NCBI GenBank assembly: GCA_022826945.1
Contig: JAJDTY010000073.1
Span: forward strand, 186,001-250,000
Length of the DNA: 64,000 nucleotides
From: Candidatus Binatia bacterium
GTDB taxonomy: Bacteria; Desulfobacterota; Binatia; Bin18
Reading direction: 5' to 3'
The notes below the pieces were generated by a model. That model saw only the letters and a list, made by a program, of their open reading frames with translations, was not told the origin of the DNA and searched no databases. Positions 40,991 through 50,104 of this stretch are shown in pieces (positions within the stretch are counted from its first letter, which is position 1; the number at the start of each line of letters is the position of its first letter). The translations under genes were made by a program, and so were the position numbers.

Positions 40991-41272
40991 ATGCCTCAGC
41001 AGCCGCGTGTCGAGATCGTCTATTGTACGCAGTGTCGCTGGCTCTTGCGGGCAGGCTGGATGGCGCAAGAACTGCTCTCCACTTTTCCAGATGAACTCGG
41101 CGAGGTCGCGTTGATTCCGGGTGGAAGCGGCGTTTTTGAAATACGGCTGAACGATGAACTGATCTGGTCACGCCATGAACAGGGTGGCTTTCCTGAAATC
41201 AAAGTCCTCAAACAGTCCATACGAGAGAAAGTCGCCCCGCACAGGAGCCTGGGCCACATTGATCGCTCATGA
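40991..41272 (+). CDS. SelT/SelW/SelH (Rdx) family protein, CxxC form
   Basis: A 93-residue thioredoxin-like Rdx protein: RVEIVYCTQCRWLLRAGWMA gives the redox CTQC (Cys12, Cys15), and GGSGVFEIRLNDELIW and GGFPEIKVLKQ complete the pattern. It is the cysteine homologue of the predicted selenoprotein at 36554. The ATG at 40991 is chosen because it starts the family; it lies 10 bases after the DUF1499 stop. It probably works in redox maintenance; substrates are unknown. Confidence 0.88.
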   Translation: MPQQPRVEIVYCTQCRWLLRAGWMAQELLSTFPDELGEVALIPGGSGVFEIRLNDELIWSRHEQGGFPEIKVLKQSIREKVAPHRSLGHIDRS

Positions 41273-41281
41273 CATCACACC

Positions 41282-42193
41282 GTGACCTGGGTTGAAATTT
41301 CCATTGCCGCCGGCGTTTTTGTGACCCTGCGGAACGCGCTGGCGCGGACCCTGTCCGGCCAGGTGTCTCCCGTCCTGATCAGTTGGGCACGTTTTGCGTT
41401 TAATTTGCCGTTCTCGGGTCCTGCCGTACTCATCCTGCTCATAACGAGCGGAATGCCGCAGCTTTCGTTCGCCTTCTATGGGTATTGTTTTTTGACTGGA
41501 GTCACTCAGATTCTTTCCAACATCGCCCTGGTCTCCGCCTTTCAGCACACCAATTTTGCGCAGGCCATTGTCCTGCACAAATTAGAGGTGCTCTTCACCG
41601 CCCTGTGTGGCCTGATGTTTTTCTCGGAATATCCATCCGCCTTCGGGTGGGTCGGCATCATCGCTTCCAGCTTGGGGGTGATGCTGATGAACCTGAGCAA
41701 AGAGGGCGGGCCCGCAGGCTTGCGACGGGCCTTGCATTTTGACCTGGGCGCCTTGCTCGCTCTGGGGTGCGCCGTCTTTCTGGTCCTCGCCAGTTTTCTG
41801 TTGAAGGAGGCGACGACAGAGTTTGCCGCCTTAAATCCCCACCTTGGAACAAGTCGTTTCGAGGCTGCCGTTCACGCCGTGTTTCATACCACCTGGATGG
41901 AGGTAGTGATGCTGACAGCCTACCTGTGGTGGCTGAAACGCAAGGAATTGCAGAATATTACACCTCACTGGCACCGGATGTCGCTCATCGGGGCAGCAAG
42001 CTTTTGCGGCAGTATCTGTGCCTTTTGGTCGTACTCGTTGACCCTCGTAGTCTATGCCAAGGCAGTTGCTCAAATTGAAGCCGTCGTGGCCATTGGGCTG
42101 GCGCTCCTTCTGTGGCGTGAACACGAAGTCTGGCGTCAGCTCCCTGGTATCGCCCTTGTGCTGAGTGGAATAGCGATGATTCTACTGGGGTGA
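41282..42193 (+). CDS. EamA-family (DMT) transporter
   Basis: A 303-residue protein with about ten hydrophobic helices in two EamA-type halves. GLMFFSEYPSAFGWVGIIAS and RRKELQ-type loops are visible, and the second half contains KAVAQIEAVVAIGLALLLWREHE. It should be a drug/metabolite exporter or an amino acid permease of the DMT superfamily. GTG 41282 is the likely start, nine bases after the Rdx stop, so the two may be co-transcribed. Confidence 0.82.
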   Translation: MTWVEISIAAGVFVTLRNALARTLSGQVSPVLISWARFAFNLPFSGPAVLILLITSGMPQLSFAFYGYCFLTGVTQILSNIALVSAFQHTNFAQAIVLHKLEVLFTALCGLMFFSEYPSAFGWVGIIASSLGVMLMNLSKEGGPAGLRRALHFDLGALLALGCAVFLVLASFLLKEATTEFAALNPHLGTSRFEAAVHAVFHTTWMEVVMLTAYLWWLKRKELQNITPHWHRMSLIGAASFCGSICAFWSYSLTLVVYAKAVAQIEAVVAIGLALLLWREHEVWRQLPGIALVLSGIAMILLG

Positions 42194-42345
42194 ATGTACA
42201 CACCGCTCCAGGATTGACTACTGCGGGTCTCCAATGTTTTCTGATGCATTCCCTCTCGAACATTTCGTCCGGAATATTTTTCTGGACGGCTGCCGCATTG
42301 TGGCATACGATGAGGTCCGCCAACTTCGTATGAGGAGGCTTTGCC

Positions 42346-43365
42346 GTGGGCCTGCCACAATCGAGTCGTTTGCAATTTACTCAGGATCTCACCATCTGCC
42401 GTATTCTTAACGGCTTATGGCAGGTGTCTGGAGGACACGGGCGCATCAATCCCCAAGCCGCGATCCGGGAGATGTTTGACTATCATGAGACTGGATTCAC
42501 CTCGTGGGATCTTGCGGATCACTATGGCCCGGCCGAAGATTTTATCGGCGATTTCCGGCGTCAGCTCGCGAAGTCGCGCGGCACTGAAGCACTCCCTCGC
42601 ATCCAAGCCTTTACCAAATGGGTCCCGCATCCTAGTCGCATGACACGCGAGGTAGTAGAGCATAATATCGACATCTCTTTACGTCGCATGGAGGTGGAGA
42701 CGCTTGATCTCCTGCAGTTTCACTGGTGGGACTACCGCGACAAACGCTATTTGGATGCACTCAAACACCTCTCCGATCTCAGAGAAGAAGGCAAGATTCG
42801 CCATCTTGCCTTGACCAACTTCGATACTGAGCACCTCAGAATCATTACCGAGCACGACATCACCATCGTTTCCAATCAAGTCCAGTTCTCCCTGATTGAT
42901 CGCCGACCAGAGATCGAGATGATTCCGTTTTGCCAAGCGCATAACATTCAGTTGCTGACCTATGGGACCGTGTGCGGCGGGCTGCTGTCTGAACAGTTTC
43001 TTGGCCGGCGTGAGCCGGGCCAATGGTCGCTGAAGACAGCGAGCCTTCAGAAATATAAACAGATGATCGATGCTTGGGGCGGGTGGCAACTCTTCCAAGA
43101 ACTGTTGGGCTGTCTCAAGGATATCGCCGAGAAGCATGCCGTGAGTATTGCGAATATGGCTACCTATTACATCCTTACCAAACCTTGCGTGGCTGGCGTT
43201 ATTCTTGGCACCCGACTGGGTGTTTCTGAGCACCGCGCTGACAACGCGCGCGTTTTTGATATGACGCTCGACGCAGGGGAGCTTGATCAGGTGCATAGCC
43301 TCCTGAGCCACTCGAACAACCTCTTTCAGTCCATTGGCGATTGTGGAGATGAGTACCGGAATTAG
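42346..43365 (+). CDS. Aldo/keto reductase family protein
   Basis: A 339-residue aldo/keto reductase-like TIM barrel. NGLWQVSGGHGRI begins the barrel; DLADHYGPAEDFIG holds the Asp-Tyr pair, FTKWV the Lys, and LDLLQFHWWD the His. NIVSNQVQFSLID-type residues follow. It should reduce carbonyls with NADPH. GTG 42346 is an uncertain start but matches the N-terminal block. It stands alone; the gene at 43405 follows after 39 bases. Confidence 0.85.
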   Translation: MGLPQSSRLQFTQDLTICRILNGLWQVSGGHGRINPQAAIREMFDYHETGFTSWDLADHYGPAEDFIGDFRRQLAKSRGTEALPRIQAFTKWVPHPSRMTREVVEHNIDISLRRMEVETLDLLQFHWWDYRDKRYLDALKHLSDLREEGKIRHLALTNFDTEHLRIITEHDITIVSNQVQFSLIDRRPEIEMIPFCQAHNIQLLTYGTVCGGLLSEQFLGRREPGQWSLKTASLQKYKQMIDAWGGWQLFQELLGCLKDIAEKHAVSIANMATYYILTKPCVAGVILGTRLGVSEHRADNARVFDMTLDAGELDQVHSLLSHSNNLFQSIGDCGDEYRN

Positions 43366-43404
43366 ACTGAGCATGGCAATCAGTTGTAGCGGACGAGGAC
43401 AGAA

Positions 43405-45864
43405 ATGGAGCGTCTGAGCGTAAACCTTCCTTCGCATACGCAGGTCGTCATTATTGGCGGTGGAATAATAGGGTGCAGCGTAGCCTACCACCTCTGTAAA
43501 CTTGGCCTCACCGATGTGGTCCTGCTCGAACGGAAAAGCCTGACCAGCGGCACCACCTGGCACGCGGCCGGCTTGGTGGGACAATTACGGGCAACCCAGA
43601 ATCTGACCAGACTCGCCCAATATACGACGACACTCTTGCAGGAACTTGAAGCCGAAACCGGACAAGCAACCGGCTTTAAGCAAACCGGCTCCCTGGCCAT
43701 TGCCAATAATGCCGAGCGTTTTGAGGAACTGAAGCGCGGCGCGTCCATGGCCAAATGCTTCGGGCTTGAGGTGGAAGTGATCAGCCCACGGGAGGCGGCC
43801 GAGCTGTGGCCGCTCATGAATGCCTCGGATCTGGTGGGGGGGGTGTATCTACCGGGTGATGGGCAGACCAACCCAACCGATACCACCCAGGCCTATGCCA
43901 AGGGGGCCAAAATGCGCGGTGCCCGGATCTTCGAGAATGTGCAGGTGGCCGGCATTCATCAAAAAGATGGCAGAGCCAGCGGAGTTGCCACCGAATACGG
44001 CGATATCCACTCGGAATATGTCGTCAACTGTGCCGGTATGTGGGCGCGGCAGGTCGGTCGCCTGGCCGGGGTCAGCATTCCCCTGCACGCGGCGGAACAT
44101 TTTTACGTGGTGACCGAGCCGATTGCCGGTCTGGCCTCCGGTTTGCCGACGTTGCGCGACCCTGGGAGTGCGACGTATTTCAAGGAAGAAGTCGGTTGCG
44201 TTCTGGCCGGTTTCTTTGAACTCCAGGCCAAGCCGTGGGGCAGGGGAGGCGAGGCCGTTCCTGAAGACTTTGCGTTTGGCACTTTTGGTGAAGACTGGGA
44301 CCATCTTGAGGAGGTGTTCAACCAGGCGATGCACCGTCTGCCGGCGTTGGAGACCGCGGGGATCAAACTTTTTCTCAACGGTCCCGAAAGTTTCACCCCG
44401 GACGACCGCTACCATTTGGGCGAAGCGCCCGAGCTCAAGAATTTCTATGTTGCCGCGGGCTTTAACTCTATCGGCATTCAGTCTTCCGGCGGAGCCGGGA
44501 AGGTCCTGGCCGAATGGATTGCGCACGGCCACCCGCCGCTCGACCTGTGGGACGTTGATATTCGCCGCAACCGGTCCTTCCAGAACAACCGCCGCTATTT
44601 GGAAAAGCGGGTCTCGGAAACTCTGGGGCTTTTATACGATATGCACTGGCCGTTCCGGCAGTACGTAACAAGCCGTAATGTGCGTATGTCGCCGCTGCAC
44701 GACCGCCTGGTCGCCCAGGGGGCGTGTTTCGGCGAAGTCACCGGATGGGAGCGGGCAAACTGGTTTGCTCCTCCAGGCGTGGAACCCCGGTATCAATATT
44801 CGTACGGCAAACAAAACTGGTTTGCCTATTCGGCAGCAGAGCACCGAGCCGTGCGCGAGAATGTCGGTCTGTTCGACCAGACCTCTTTCAGCAAGTTTCT
44901 CCTCCAGGGACGGGATGCGCTGAGCGTACTGAACCGTCTGTGCGGGAACCAGATTGATGTCGCGCCGGGGAAGGTCGTCTACACCCAAATGCTGAATGAG
45001 CGGGGCGGAGTCGAGGCCGACGTGACCGTCACCCGCACTGCGCCGGACTGTTTCTACATTGTGGACGCCGCAGCCACGCAGACCAAAACGTTTTCCTATA
45101 TCCAGTCGCATATTGCTGCGGACGAATACGCCTTTCTCACCGATGTGACCTCAGCCTACGCCGTACTCGGAGTCATGGGTCCGAATGCCCGGACGCTCCT
45201 GAGCGGCCTGACCGATGCGGACCTCTCCAATCCGGCCTTCCCGTTTGCCAGCTCACAGGAGATCGACTTTGCCGATGCCAGCCTGCGAGCCATCCGTATT
45301 ACCTATGTGGGGGAGCTGGGCTGGGAGCTGCATATTCCGACTGAGTTCGCTCTTTCCGTCTATGACGCGCTGACGCAGGCCGGTCAAGCGCTGTCGCTCC
45401 AACACTGCGGCTATCACGCGCTCAATTCCTTGCGCATAGAGAAAGCCTATCGCCACTGGGGCCATGACGTGACCGATGAGGAAACACCGCTCGAAGCCGG
45501 GCTGGGGTTTGCCGTCCGGCTGAATAAAGACCATTTCTTGGGCCGAGAAGTCCTGCTGGAGCAAAAACACAAGGGCGTCAAAAAACGGCTGGTTCAGTTT
45601 GCGTTAGAAGACCCGGAGGCATTGCTCTATCACAACGAGCCCATTTGGCGGGATGACGAAATTGTCGGCTTTATGACCTCCGGGATGTTCGGTCATACCC
45701 TGGGCGCGGCCATTGGCCTGGGGTATGTCAATCATGCGGACGGCGTCACGCCCGAATATATTCGGTCCGGCCGCTATGAAATCGAGGTCGCGGGCAGGCG
45801 TATTCCGGCTCGGGCTTCGCTGCGTCCTTTCTACGACCCGGAGAACGAACGGATAAAAATGTAG
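43405..45864 (+). CDS. Dimethylglycine/sarcosine dehydrogenase-like FAD protein fused to GcvT
   Basis: An 819-residue fusion. The first half is a DAO-type flavoprotein with the Rossmann motif GGGIIGCSVAYHL and TTWHAAGL, where His53 is the residue that carries covalent FAD in DMGDH and SarDH. The second half (about residues 430-819) is a GcvT-like aminomethyltransferase domain with the EAGLGFAVRLNKD and GYVNHADG segments. It probably oxidises an N-methylated amine and passes the C1 unit to tetrahydrofolate. ATG 43405 has an AGGACAG ribosome site. A long hairpin lies just beyond its stop. Confidence 0.9.
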   Translation: MERLSVNLPSHTQVVIIGGGIIGCSVAYHLCKLGLTDVVLLERKSLTSGTTWHAAGLVGQLRATQNLTRLAQYTTTLLQELEAETGQATGFKQTGSLAIANNAERFEELKRGASMAKCFGLEVEVISPREAAELWPLMNASDLVGGVYLPGDGQTNPTDTTQAYAKGAKMRGARIFENVQVAGIHQKDGRASGVATEYGDIHSEYVVNCAGMWARQVGRLAGVSIPLHAAEHFYVVTEPIAGLASGLPTLRDPGSATYFKEEVGCVLAGFFELQAKPWGRGGEAVPEDFAFGTFGEDWDHLEEVFNQAMHRLPALETAGIKLFLNGPESFTPDDRYHLGEAPELKNFYVAAGFNSIGIQSSGGAGKVLAEWIAHGHPPLDLWDVDIRRNRSFQNNRRYLEKRVSETLGLLYDMHWPFRQYVTSRNVRMSPLHDRLVAQGACFGEVTGWERANWFAPPGVEPRYQYSYGKQNWFAYSAAEHRAVRENVGLFDQTSFSKFLLQGRDALSVLNRLCGNQIDVAPGKVVYTQMLNERGGVEADVTVTRTAPDCFYIVDAAATQTKTFSYIQSHIAADEYAFLTDVTSAYAVLGVMGPNARTLLSGLTDADLSNPAFPFASSQEIDFADASLRAIRITYVGELGWELHIPTEFALSVYDALTQAGQALSLQHCGYHALNSLRIEKAYRHWGHDVTDEETPLEAGLGFAVRLNKDHFLGREVLLEQKHKGVKKRLVQFALEDPEALLYHNEPIWRDDEIVGFMTSGMFGHTLGAAIGLGYVNHADGVTPEYIRSGRYEIEVAGRRIPARASLRPFYDPENERIKM

Positions 45865-45909
45865 GAATAGTTTTTTCTCCCCCCAAGGGAGAGAGGCTCC
45901 CTACGCCGA

Positions 45910-45964
45910 AAAGAGTAAACGTGTCCTCCAATAGACAGGCAGATGCTGGACACGTCTACTCTTT
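45910..45964. repeat. Long-hairpin repeat family H, copy 3
   Basis: AAAGAGTAAACGTGTCC pairs with GGACACGTCTACTCTTT, 15 of 17 pairs perfect. The loop carries TCCAATAGACAGGCAGATGCT. It lies between the convergent DMGDH-like gene and the molybdenum operon; its right arm includes the stop codon of the SRPBCC gene. Bidirectional termination fits, and the core is shared with copies at 30264, 34695 and 50451. Confidence 0.7.
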
Positions 45965-46405
45965 GAAACGTCTTGCAACATTCCGGGCGAACTCGGCTAC
46001 GATCCTATCCGCCTTTTTCCGAATGACGGGCTGGCCGAACTCCCCCAGTTTGCCCATGAGGCGGGCTTCGGTCTGGATGGACAGCTGGGTTTGCGCCTCT
46101 TCCTGTTCGACTAAAGTCAGCTCGGCACTAATATGGACGCCGCCGCCAACGCGGCGATCATTCGCTTCCGCTCTGCCAACTGCTCGCCAATTCGTTTGAT
46201 CGAGTTCCTGTATGCTCAGCTCGCCCTGCAAGGTGAGCCGAATAGGGCCGAAGGTGATTTTCATCCGGCCCGCGTATTGATCCGTACCGGTGGCGACAAC
46301 CTCACTCACCCCAGGTACACAGGATGCCATCTGAGGAACATCCATGAGAAAGTCCCACAGGGTTTCGCGGGCAACCGGGACCGTACAGCTATGCTCGAAG
46401 TTCAT
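45956..46405 (-). CDS. CoxG-like SRPBCC protein
   Basis: A 149-residue SRPBCC (START-like) protein of the carbon-monoxide-dehydrogenase subunit G family: EHSCTVPVARETLWDFLMDV, MASCVPGVSEV, then KITFGPIRLTLQGE. In CO dehydrogenase clusters CoxG anchors the enzyme at the membrane. ATG 46405 overlaps the stop of the FAD subunit gene by four bases. It is the last gene of the molybdenum hydroxylase operon. The final codons lie in a long hairpin repeat. Confidence 0.87.
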   Translation of the reverse strand: MNFEHSCTVPVARETLWDFLMDVPQMASCVPGVSEVVATGTDQYAGRMKITFGPIRLTLQGELSIQELDQTNWRAVGRAEANDRRVGGGVHISAELTLVEQEEAQTQLSIQTEARLMGKLGEFGQPVIRKKADRIVAEFARNVARRFKE

Positions 46406-47286
46406 CCGTTTCCGCTCGTTCCCCTGGCTTGTGTCACTGCCTGTTCGATGGCCCGCTGAGTAAAGATGACGGCCATGTCGCGCTTGTATTCCGCTGAGCC
46501 GCGAAAGTCTGCGAGCGGGTCAATCTCTTCCGCAACAAGGGCGGCCGCATCATGAATAAGCTTGGGGGTCGGCGCTTGGCCCTGGAGGGCGGTTTCAACT
46601 GTACGTGCCCGCAGTGGGGTTGCCGCGGCTGCACCCAAAGCGATGCGGGCCTGGGCAATAGTGTCACCGTCCAAGGAGACCAGTGCGGCGACGGCAATAG
46701 TTGCGTAATCGTCATGCGTTTGGGGCAGGAATTTAAGAAAGGCGGTTCCCGTGCCGGCAGGCTGGGGCGGGATGACAACGGTGGTAATGAGTTCTTCAGG
46801 TTCGAGCGCGGTTTCATAATAATCAACAAAAAAATCGCTCAACGCGATTTCCCGCGCGCCGTGGCGCGATTGGACCCGAATCCGCGCGTCCAGGACGAGC
46901 AGCGCGGGAGGTGGGTCCTGGTTGGGGTCGGCATGCGCCAATGAACCGCCAATGGTTGCAGCCGTCCGAATCCGGACGCTGGCCACATGCTGAAAGGTTG
47001 TCGCCAAAAGGGGAAGGCGGTGTTGAATCAGGGCCGAGGTTTCTATGGTCCGGTGCGAACACAACGCCCCAATCGTGAGGCCGCCGTCGGGTCGAATCTC
47101 GGCGAGTTCCGGGACACGGGTCAATTGGCGGAGACCGATCAGATACGCGGGCTGCACCAGACGCTGCTTCATCAGGTTGACCAGCCCGGTCCCACCGGCA
47201 AGAACCTTGGCGTCCTCGCCGTACTGTTCAAGCACGGCTAAGGCCTCTTCGAGGCTTTCCGGTTCGACATATTCAAAGGCAATCAT
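46402..47286 (-). CDS. Molybdenum hydroxylase FAD-binding subunit
   Basis: A 294-residue CoxM/CutM-type flavoprotein. VLAGGTGLVNLMKQRL and TIGGSLAHADPNQDPPPALL bind FAD, and the C-terminal GAAAATPLRARTVE block is a CO dehydrogenase flavoprotein C-terminal domain. It passes electrons from the 2Fe-2S subunit onward. It overlaps the neighbouring genes by four bases on both sides, so translation is coupled. Confidence 0.9.
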   Translation of the reverse strand: MIAFEYVEPESLEEALAVLEQYGEDAKVLAGGTGLVNLMKQRLVQPAYLIGLRQLTRVPELAEIRPDGGLTIGALCSHRTIETSALIQHRLPLLATTFQHVASVRIRTAATIGGSLAHADPNQDPPPALLVLDARIRVQSRHGAREIALSDFFVDYYETALEPEELITTVVIPPQPAGTGTAFLKFLPQTHDDYATIAVAALVSLDGDTIAQARIALGAAAATPLRARTVETALQGQAPTPKLIHDAAALVAEEIDPLADFRGSAEYKRDMAVIFTQRAIEQAVTQARGTSGNG

Positions 47287-47753
47287 GTGGCGACCTTTCC
47301 GTCCGCCACCGCTTGGATCGACTCGATGATTTTATAATAGCCGGTACAGCGGCACAGATTGCCCATCATCCAGCTTTGAATCTCGTCTTTTGAGGGATGC
47401 GGATTTTCGTCCAACAGGGCTTTGGCCGACATGATCTGACCCGGCGTACAAATGCCGCACTGAAAGCCGCCATAGTCGATGAACGCCTTTTGGAGCGGAT
47501 GCAGTCTGTCGCCTTCAGCCAGTCCTTCGATGGTCGTGACTTCGCAGCCGTCTGTCGTGACAGCGAGAGTCAAACAGGAACTGACGGGCTTGCCTTCAAG
47601 CAGAACGGTACACGCCCCGCACACACCCACGCTACAGCCTTCCTTCGTCCCTGTAAGATCAAGACCATTGCGTAACAAATCGATAAGCAGGGTATTGTCC
47701 GCAACGTCTCGCTCGACCGCTTGGCCGTTGACTCGGAGTTGAATAGATTTCAT
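47283..47753 (-). CDS. Molybdenum hydroxylase 2Fe-2S subunit
   Basis: A 156-residue subunit with two [2Fe-2S] clusters. The plant-ferredoxin-type part has CSVGVCGACTVLL and a later SSC; the second cluster is formed by CGICTPGQIM and GNLCRCTGYYKI. Typical of CoxS, XdhC-like and related dehydrogenase small subunits. ATG 47753 lies 15 bases after the large-subunit stop. It passes electrons from molybdopterin to FAD. Confidence 0.92.
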   Translation of the reverse strand: MKSIQLRVNGQAVERDVADNTLLIDLLRNGLDLTGTKEGCSVGVCGACTVLLEGKPVSSCLTLAVTTDGCEVTTIEGLAEGDRLHPLQKAFIDYGGFQCGICTPGQIMSAKALLDENPHPSKDEIQSWMMGNLCRCTGYYKIIESIQAVADGKVAT

Positions 47754-47768
47754 GTCTGGCTGTTTCCT

Positions 47769-50054
47769 CTACGCATCGCTCTTGAACGCGCTGTTTTTTT
47801 CTCGCAGGGCCGCGTACACCTTTTCTGCGGTTACGGGCAAATCCATCAGACGAACCCCCACCGCATCAAAGACGGCGTTTGCCACCGCGGCCGGCACCGC
47901 CACATTGCTATGCTCGCCAATGGCCTTGCCGGCGTAGGGTGCGGGGCCGGCGTCGCTTTCGACCAGGACGGTTTTCAGCTCCGGAATATCCATGCTGGTC
48001 GGCAGTTTATAGTCGCCCAGATGGACATTCGTCACGGCTCCGTCCTGCACGATAAGATGTTCGGTCAGCGCGTGGCCGACCCCTTGGACCGCCCCGCCTT
48101 CAACTTGTCCCTGGTGGGTGAGCGGATTGAGAACCGTGCCAACATCGTGCGCGGTCGTGAGTTTCTGCAGGGTCACCTGGCCGGTTGCCGGGTCAACTGC
48201 GACTTCCGCGATTTGCGCGCAGAACGAGGTTACATCCATGGGGTCTTCCGCTACATATTCTCCAGTATAGCGTAACGGCAGCTCTTCCCGGTCGACGAGT
48301 GCGGCCATTAGCGTGGGAAGGGCAAGACGCTGTCCGTTCGTATTCACAAACTCACCCGCCCGATATGTAACCTGCTCCGGCGGAGTTTCCATATGACGCG
48401 CGGCAAAGGCGGTGAGCCCTTCCTGTAGCTTTTGAACAGCGGCAAGGGTCGCCTGACCGGCCATATGCGTCAGACGACTTCCCCCGGCGCCCACTTCCCA
48501 AGGAGCGGAGTCGGTACTCCCCTGCACGACCCTGACGGATGCCAAAGGGACCTGTAATTCTTCAGCCACGACCTGCTGGAGAACCGTATACGAGCCGGTA
48601 CCGGTATCGGCCGCGCCCGTCATGAGGGTCAGCGTCGTGTCGGCCGCGATACTCAAGGTTGCGCTCGATGGTCCAAACGCCCCCGGCTCGCGGTCGTACA
48701 TGCCTATGCCGCGCCCAACATGAGCCGCCTTTTCGGTGTTCCACTTCGCTTCCTTGGCCGCCGCCTCCAGCGTCTCTTTACAGCGAATTTTCTTCCACTT
48801 TTCACCCAGCGGGGCGGCGTCGCCTTCGATGAGCGTATTGCGAAGCCGAAACTCCAAAGGGTCAAGCCCCAGTTCCTGGGCAATCAGGTCCATATGACTC
48901 TCAACCCCAAAAACGATCTGGGGTGCACCCGGTGCGCGCATATGCCCGGCGGGCACGGTGTTGGTGTAGACCCGGAAGACTTCAATCTCGACATTGGGCA
49001 TACGATACGGACCGGCGGCATGAACACTGCCGTGCACGGTATGCAGGGGCGTGAAGGCGCTATAGGCCCCACAGCTAAAGACCAGCCTGGCCTTACGAGC
49101 AACAATCCGGCCGTCGGCGTCTACGCCGGTCCGGAGCGTAATGACTGCCGGATGACGCGGATTGCCGGCTGACAGCTCTTCGGTATAGCTCATGACCATT
49201 TTGACCGGTCGGCCTGAAGCTGCGGCCAAGTGGTAGCACACGACACTATCCATCAATGAACCCTTGCCCCCAAAATCCCCGCCAATGGGCGCGGTGTTGA
49301 CGCACACGCGATCCTCGGTCACGCCGAGCGCAGCCGCAAACTGAGCCCGGGCCACAAAGGGGGTCTTATTGGAAATCCACAGATTGACTTTGCCGTCCGG
49401 CTCAATCTGGACGACACTGGCGTGCGGCTCAATATAGCCCTGATGAACCGGAGGAATGGTAAATGTATGGGTAAACTCGCGAGCGGCCTGGGCAAAGCCG
49501 GTTTCGACATCACCGTGAGTGTAGAATACCTGTGACACCACGTTGGGAATGTCCGGGTAGAGGCGGTCGTCACCCGGATGAACAAAATCGGGCACGGGAG
49601 GATGGGTGTATGTACTCGTGTCGGCATGGACGCGCGGTGCATCTTCCCGCATGGCCTCGACCGGGTCAAAGACCGCGGGCAGGGCTTCATACTCGACCGC
49701 TATGCGGGTGAGGGCTTCCTCGGCAATATCCATGGACTCAGCCGCCACCGCGACCACCTTCTCGCCCACAAAACGGACCACATCACGGGCGAGGACGGGC
49801 TTGTCCAAAAAGAAACGACCGATACGGCGGTCCGGCAACTCCGCGCCGGTAATAACCGCGTGGACACCGGCCAGCGCTTTTGCCTGCGAGGTATCAATCG
49901 AGAGAATGCGCGCGTGGGGAAACGGGCTGCGCAGGCATTTGCCGTACAGCAAACCGGGCAGCCGAATATCTGCGGTATAGCGGGCTTGTCCGGTTACTTT
50001 TGACGGCCCTTCTACATGGCCCGCCGGTTGCCCAACGCTGGCTAAACTCGCCAT
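47769..50054 (-). CDS. Molybdopterin-binding large subunit of a xanthine-dehydrogenase-family hydroxylase
   Basis: A 761-residue subunit. The Moco region has IGGDFGGKG, the substrate loop VPAGHMRAPGAPQ and the catalytic Glu in the GKAIGEHSN motif near the C-terminus. The loop is not the AYXCSFR form of aerobic CO dehydrogenase, so the enzyme oxidises another substrate (an aldehyde, purine, pyridine or aromatic acyl-CoA). Start is ATG 50054 with a GTGGAGG ribosome site rather than the GTG at 50066. First gene of a 4-gene operon. The element at 50105 is inserted just upstream. Confidence 0.9.
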   Translation of the reverse strand: MASLASVGQPAGHVEGPSKVTGQARYTADIRLPGLLYGKCLRSPFPHARILSIDTSQAKALAGVHAVITGAELPDRRIGRFFLDKPVLARDVVRFVGEKVVAVAAESMDIAEEALTRIAVEYEALPAVFDPVEAMREDAPRVHADTSTYTHPPVPDFVHPGDDRLYPDIPNVVSQVFYTHGDVETGFAQAAREFTHTFTIPPVHQGYIEPHASVVQIEPDGKVNLWISNKTPFVARAQFAAALGVTEDRVCVNTAPIGGDFGGKGSLMDSVVCYHLAAASGRPVKMVMSYTEELSAGNPRHPAVITLRTGVDADGRIVARKARLVFSCGAYSAFTPLHTVHGSVHAAGPYRMPNVEIEVFRVYTNTVPAGHMRAPGAPQIVFGVESHMDLIAQELGLDPLEFRLRNTLIEGDAAPLGEKWKKIRCKETLEAAAKEAKWNTEKAAHVGRGIGMYDREPGAFGPSSATLSIAADTTLTLMTGAADTGTGSYTVLQQVVAEELQVPLASVRVVQGSTDSAPWEVGAGGSRLTHMAGQATLAAVQKLQEGLTAFAARHMETPPEQVTYRAGEFVNTNGQRLALPTLMAALVDREELPLRYTGEYVAEDPMDVTSFCAQIAEVAVDPATGQVTLQKLTTAHDVGTVLNPLTHQGQVEGGAVQGVGHALTEHLIVQDGAVTNVHLGDYKLPTSMDIPELKTVLVESDAGPAPYAGKAIGEHSNVAVPAAVANAVFDAVGVRLMDLPVTAEKVYAALREKNSAFKSDA

Positions 50055-50104
50055 AATAACCTCCACAGTCAGACACGACCCAAAGTACGGATATCGTCAT
50101 GAAT

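Noticed and set aside
41831-42124. Minus-strand frame over the EamA transporter
   Set aside because: Antisense shadow with no family motif; the plus strand shows ten hydrophobic helices.
47769-50054. Annotation as aerobic CO dehydrogenase large subunit
   Set aside because: The AYXCSFR loop of true CoxL is missing; the substrate loop is of another xanthine-dehydrogenase-family type.
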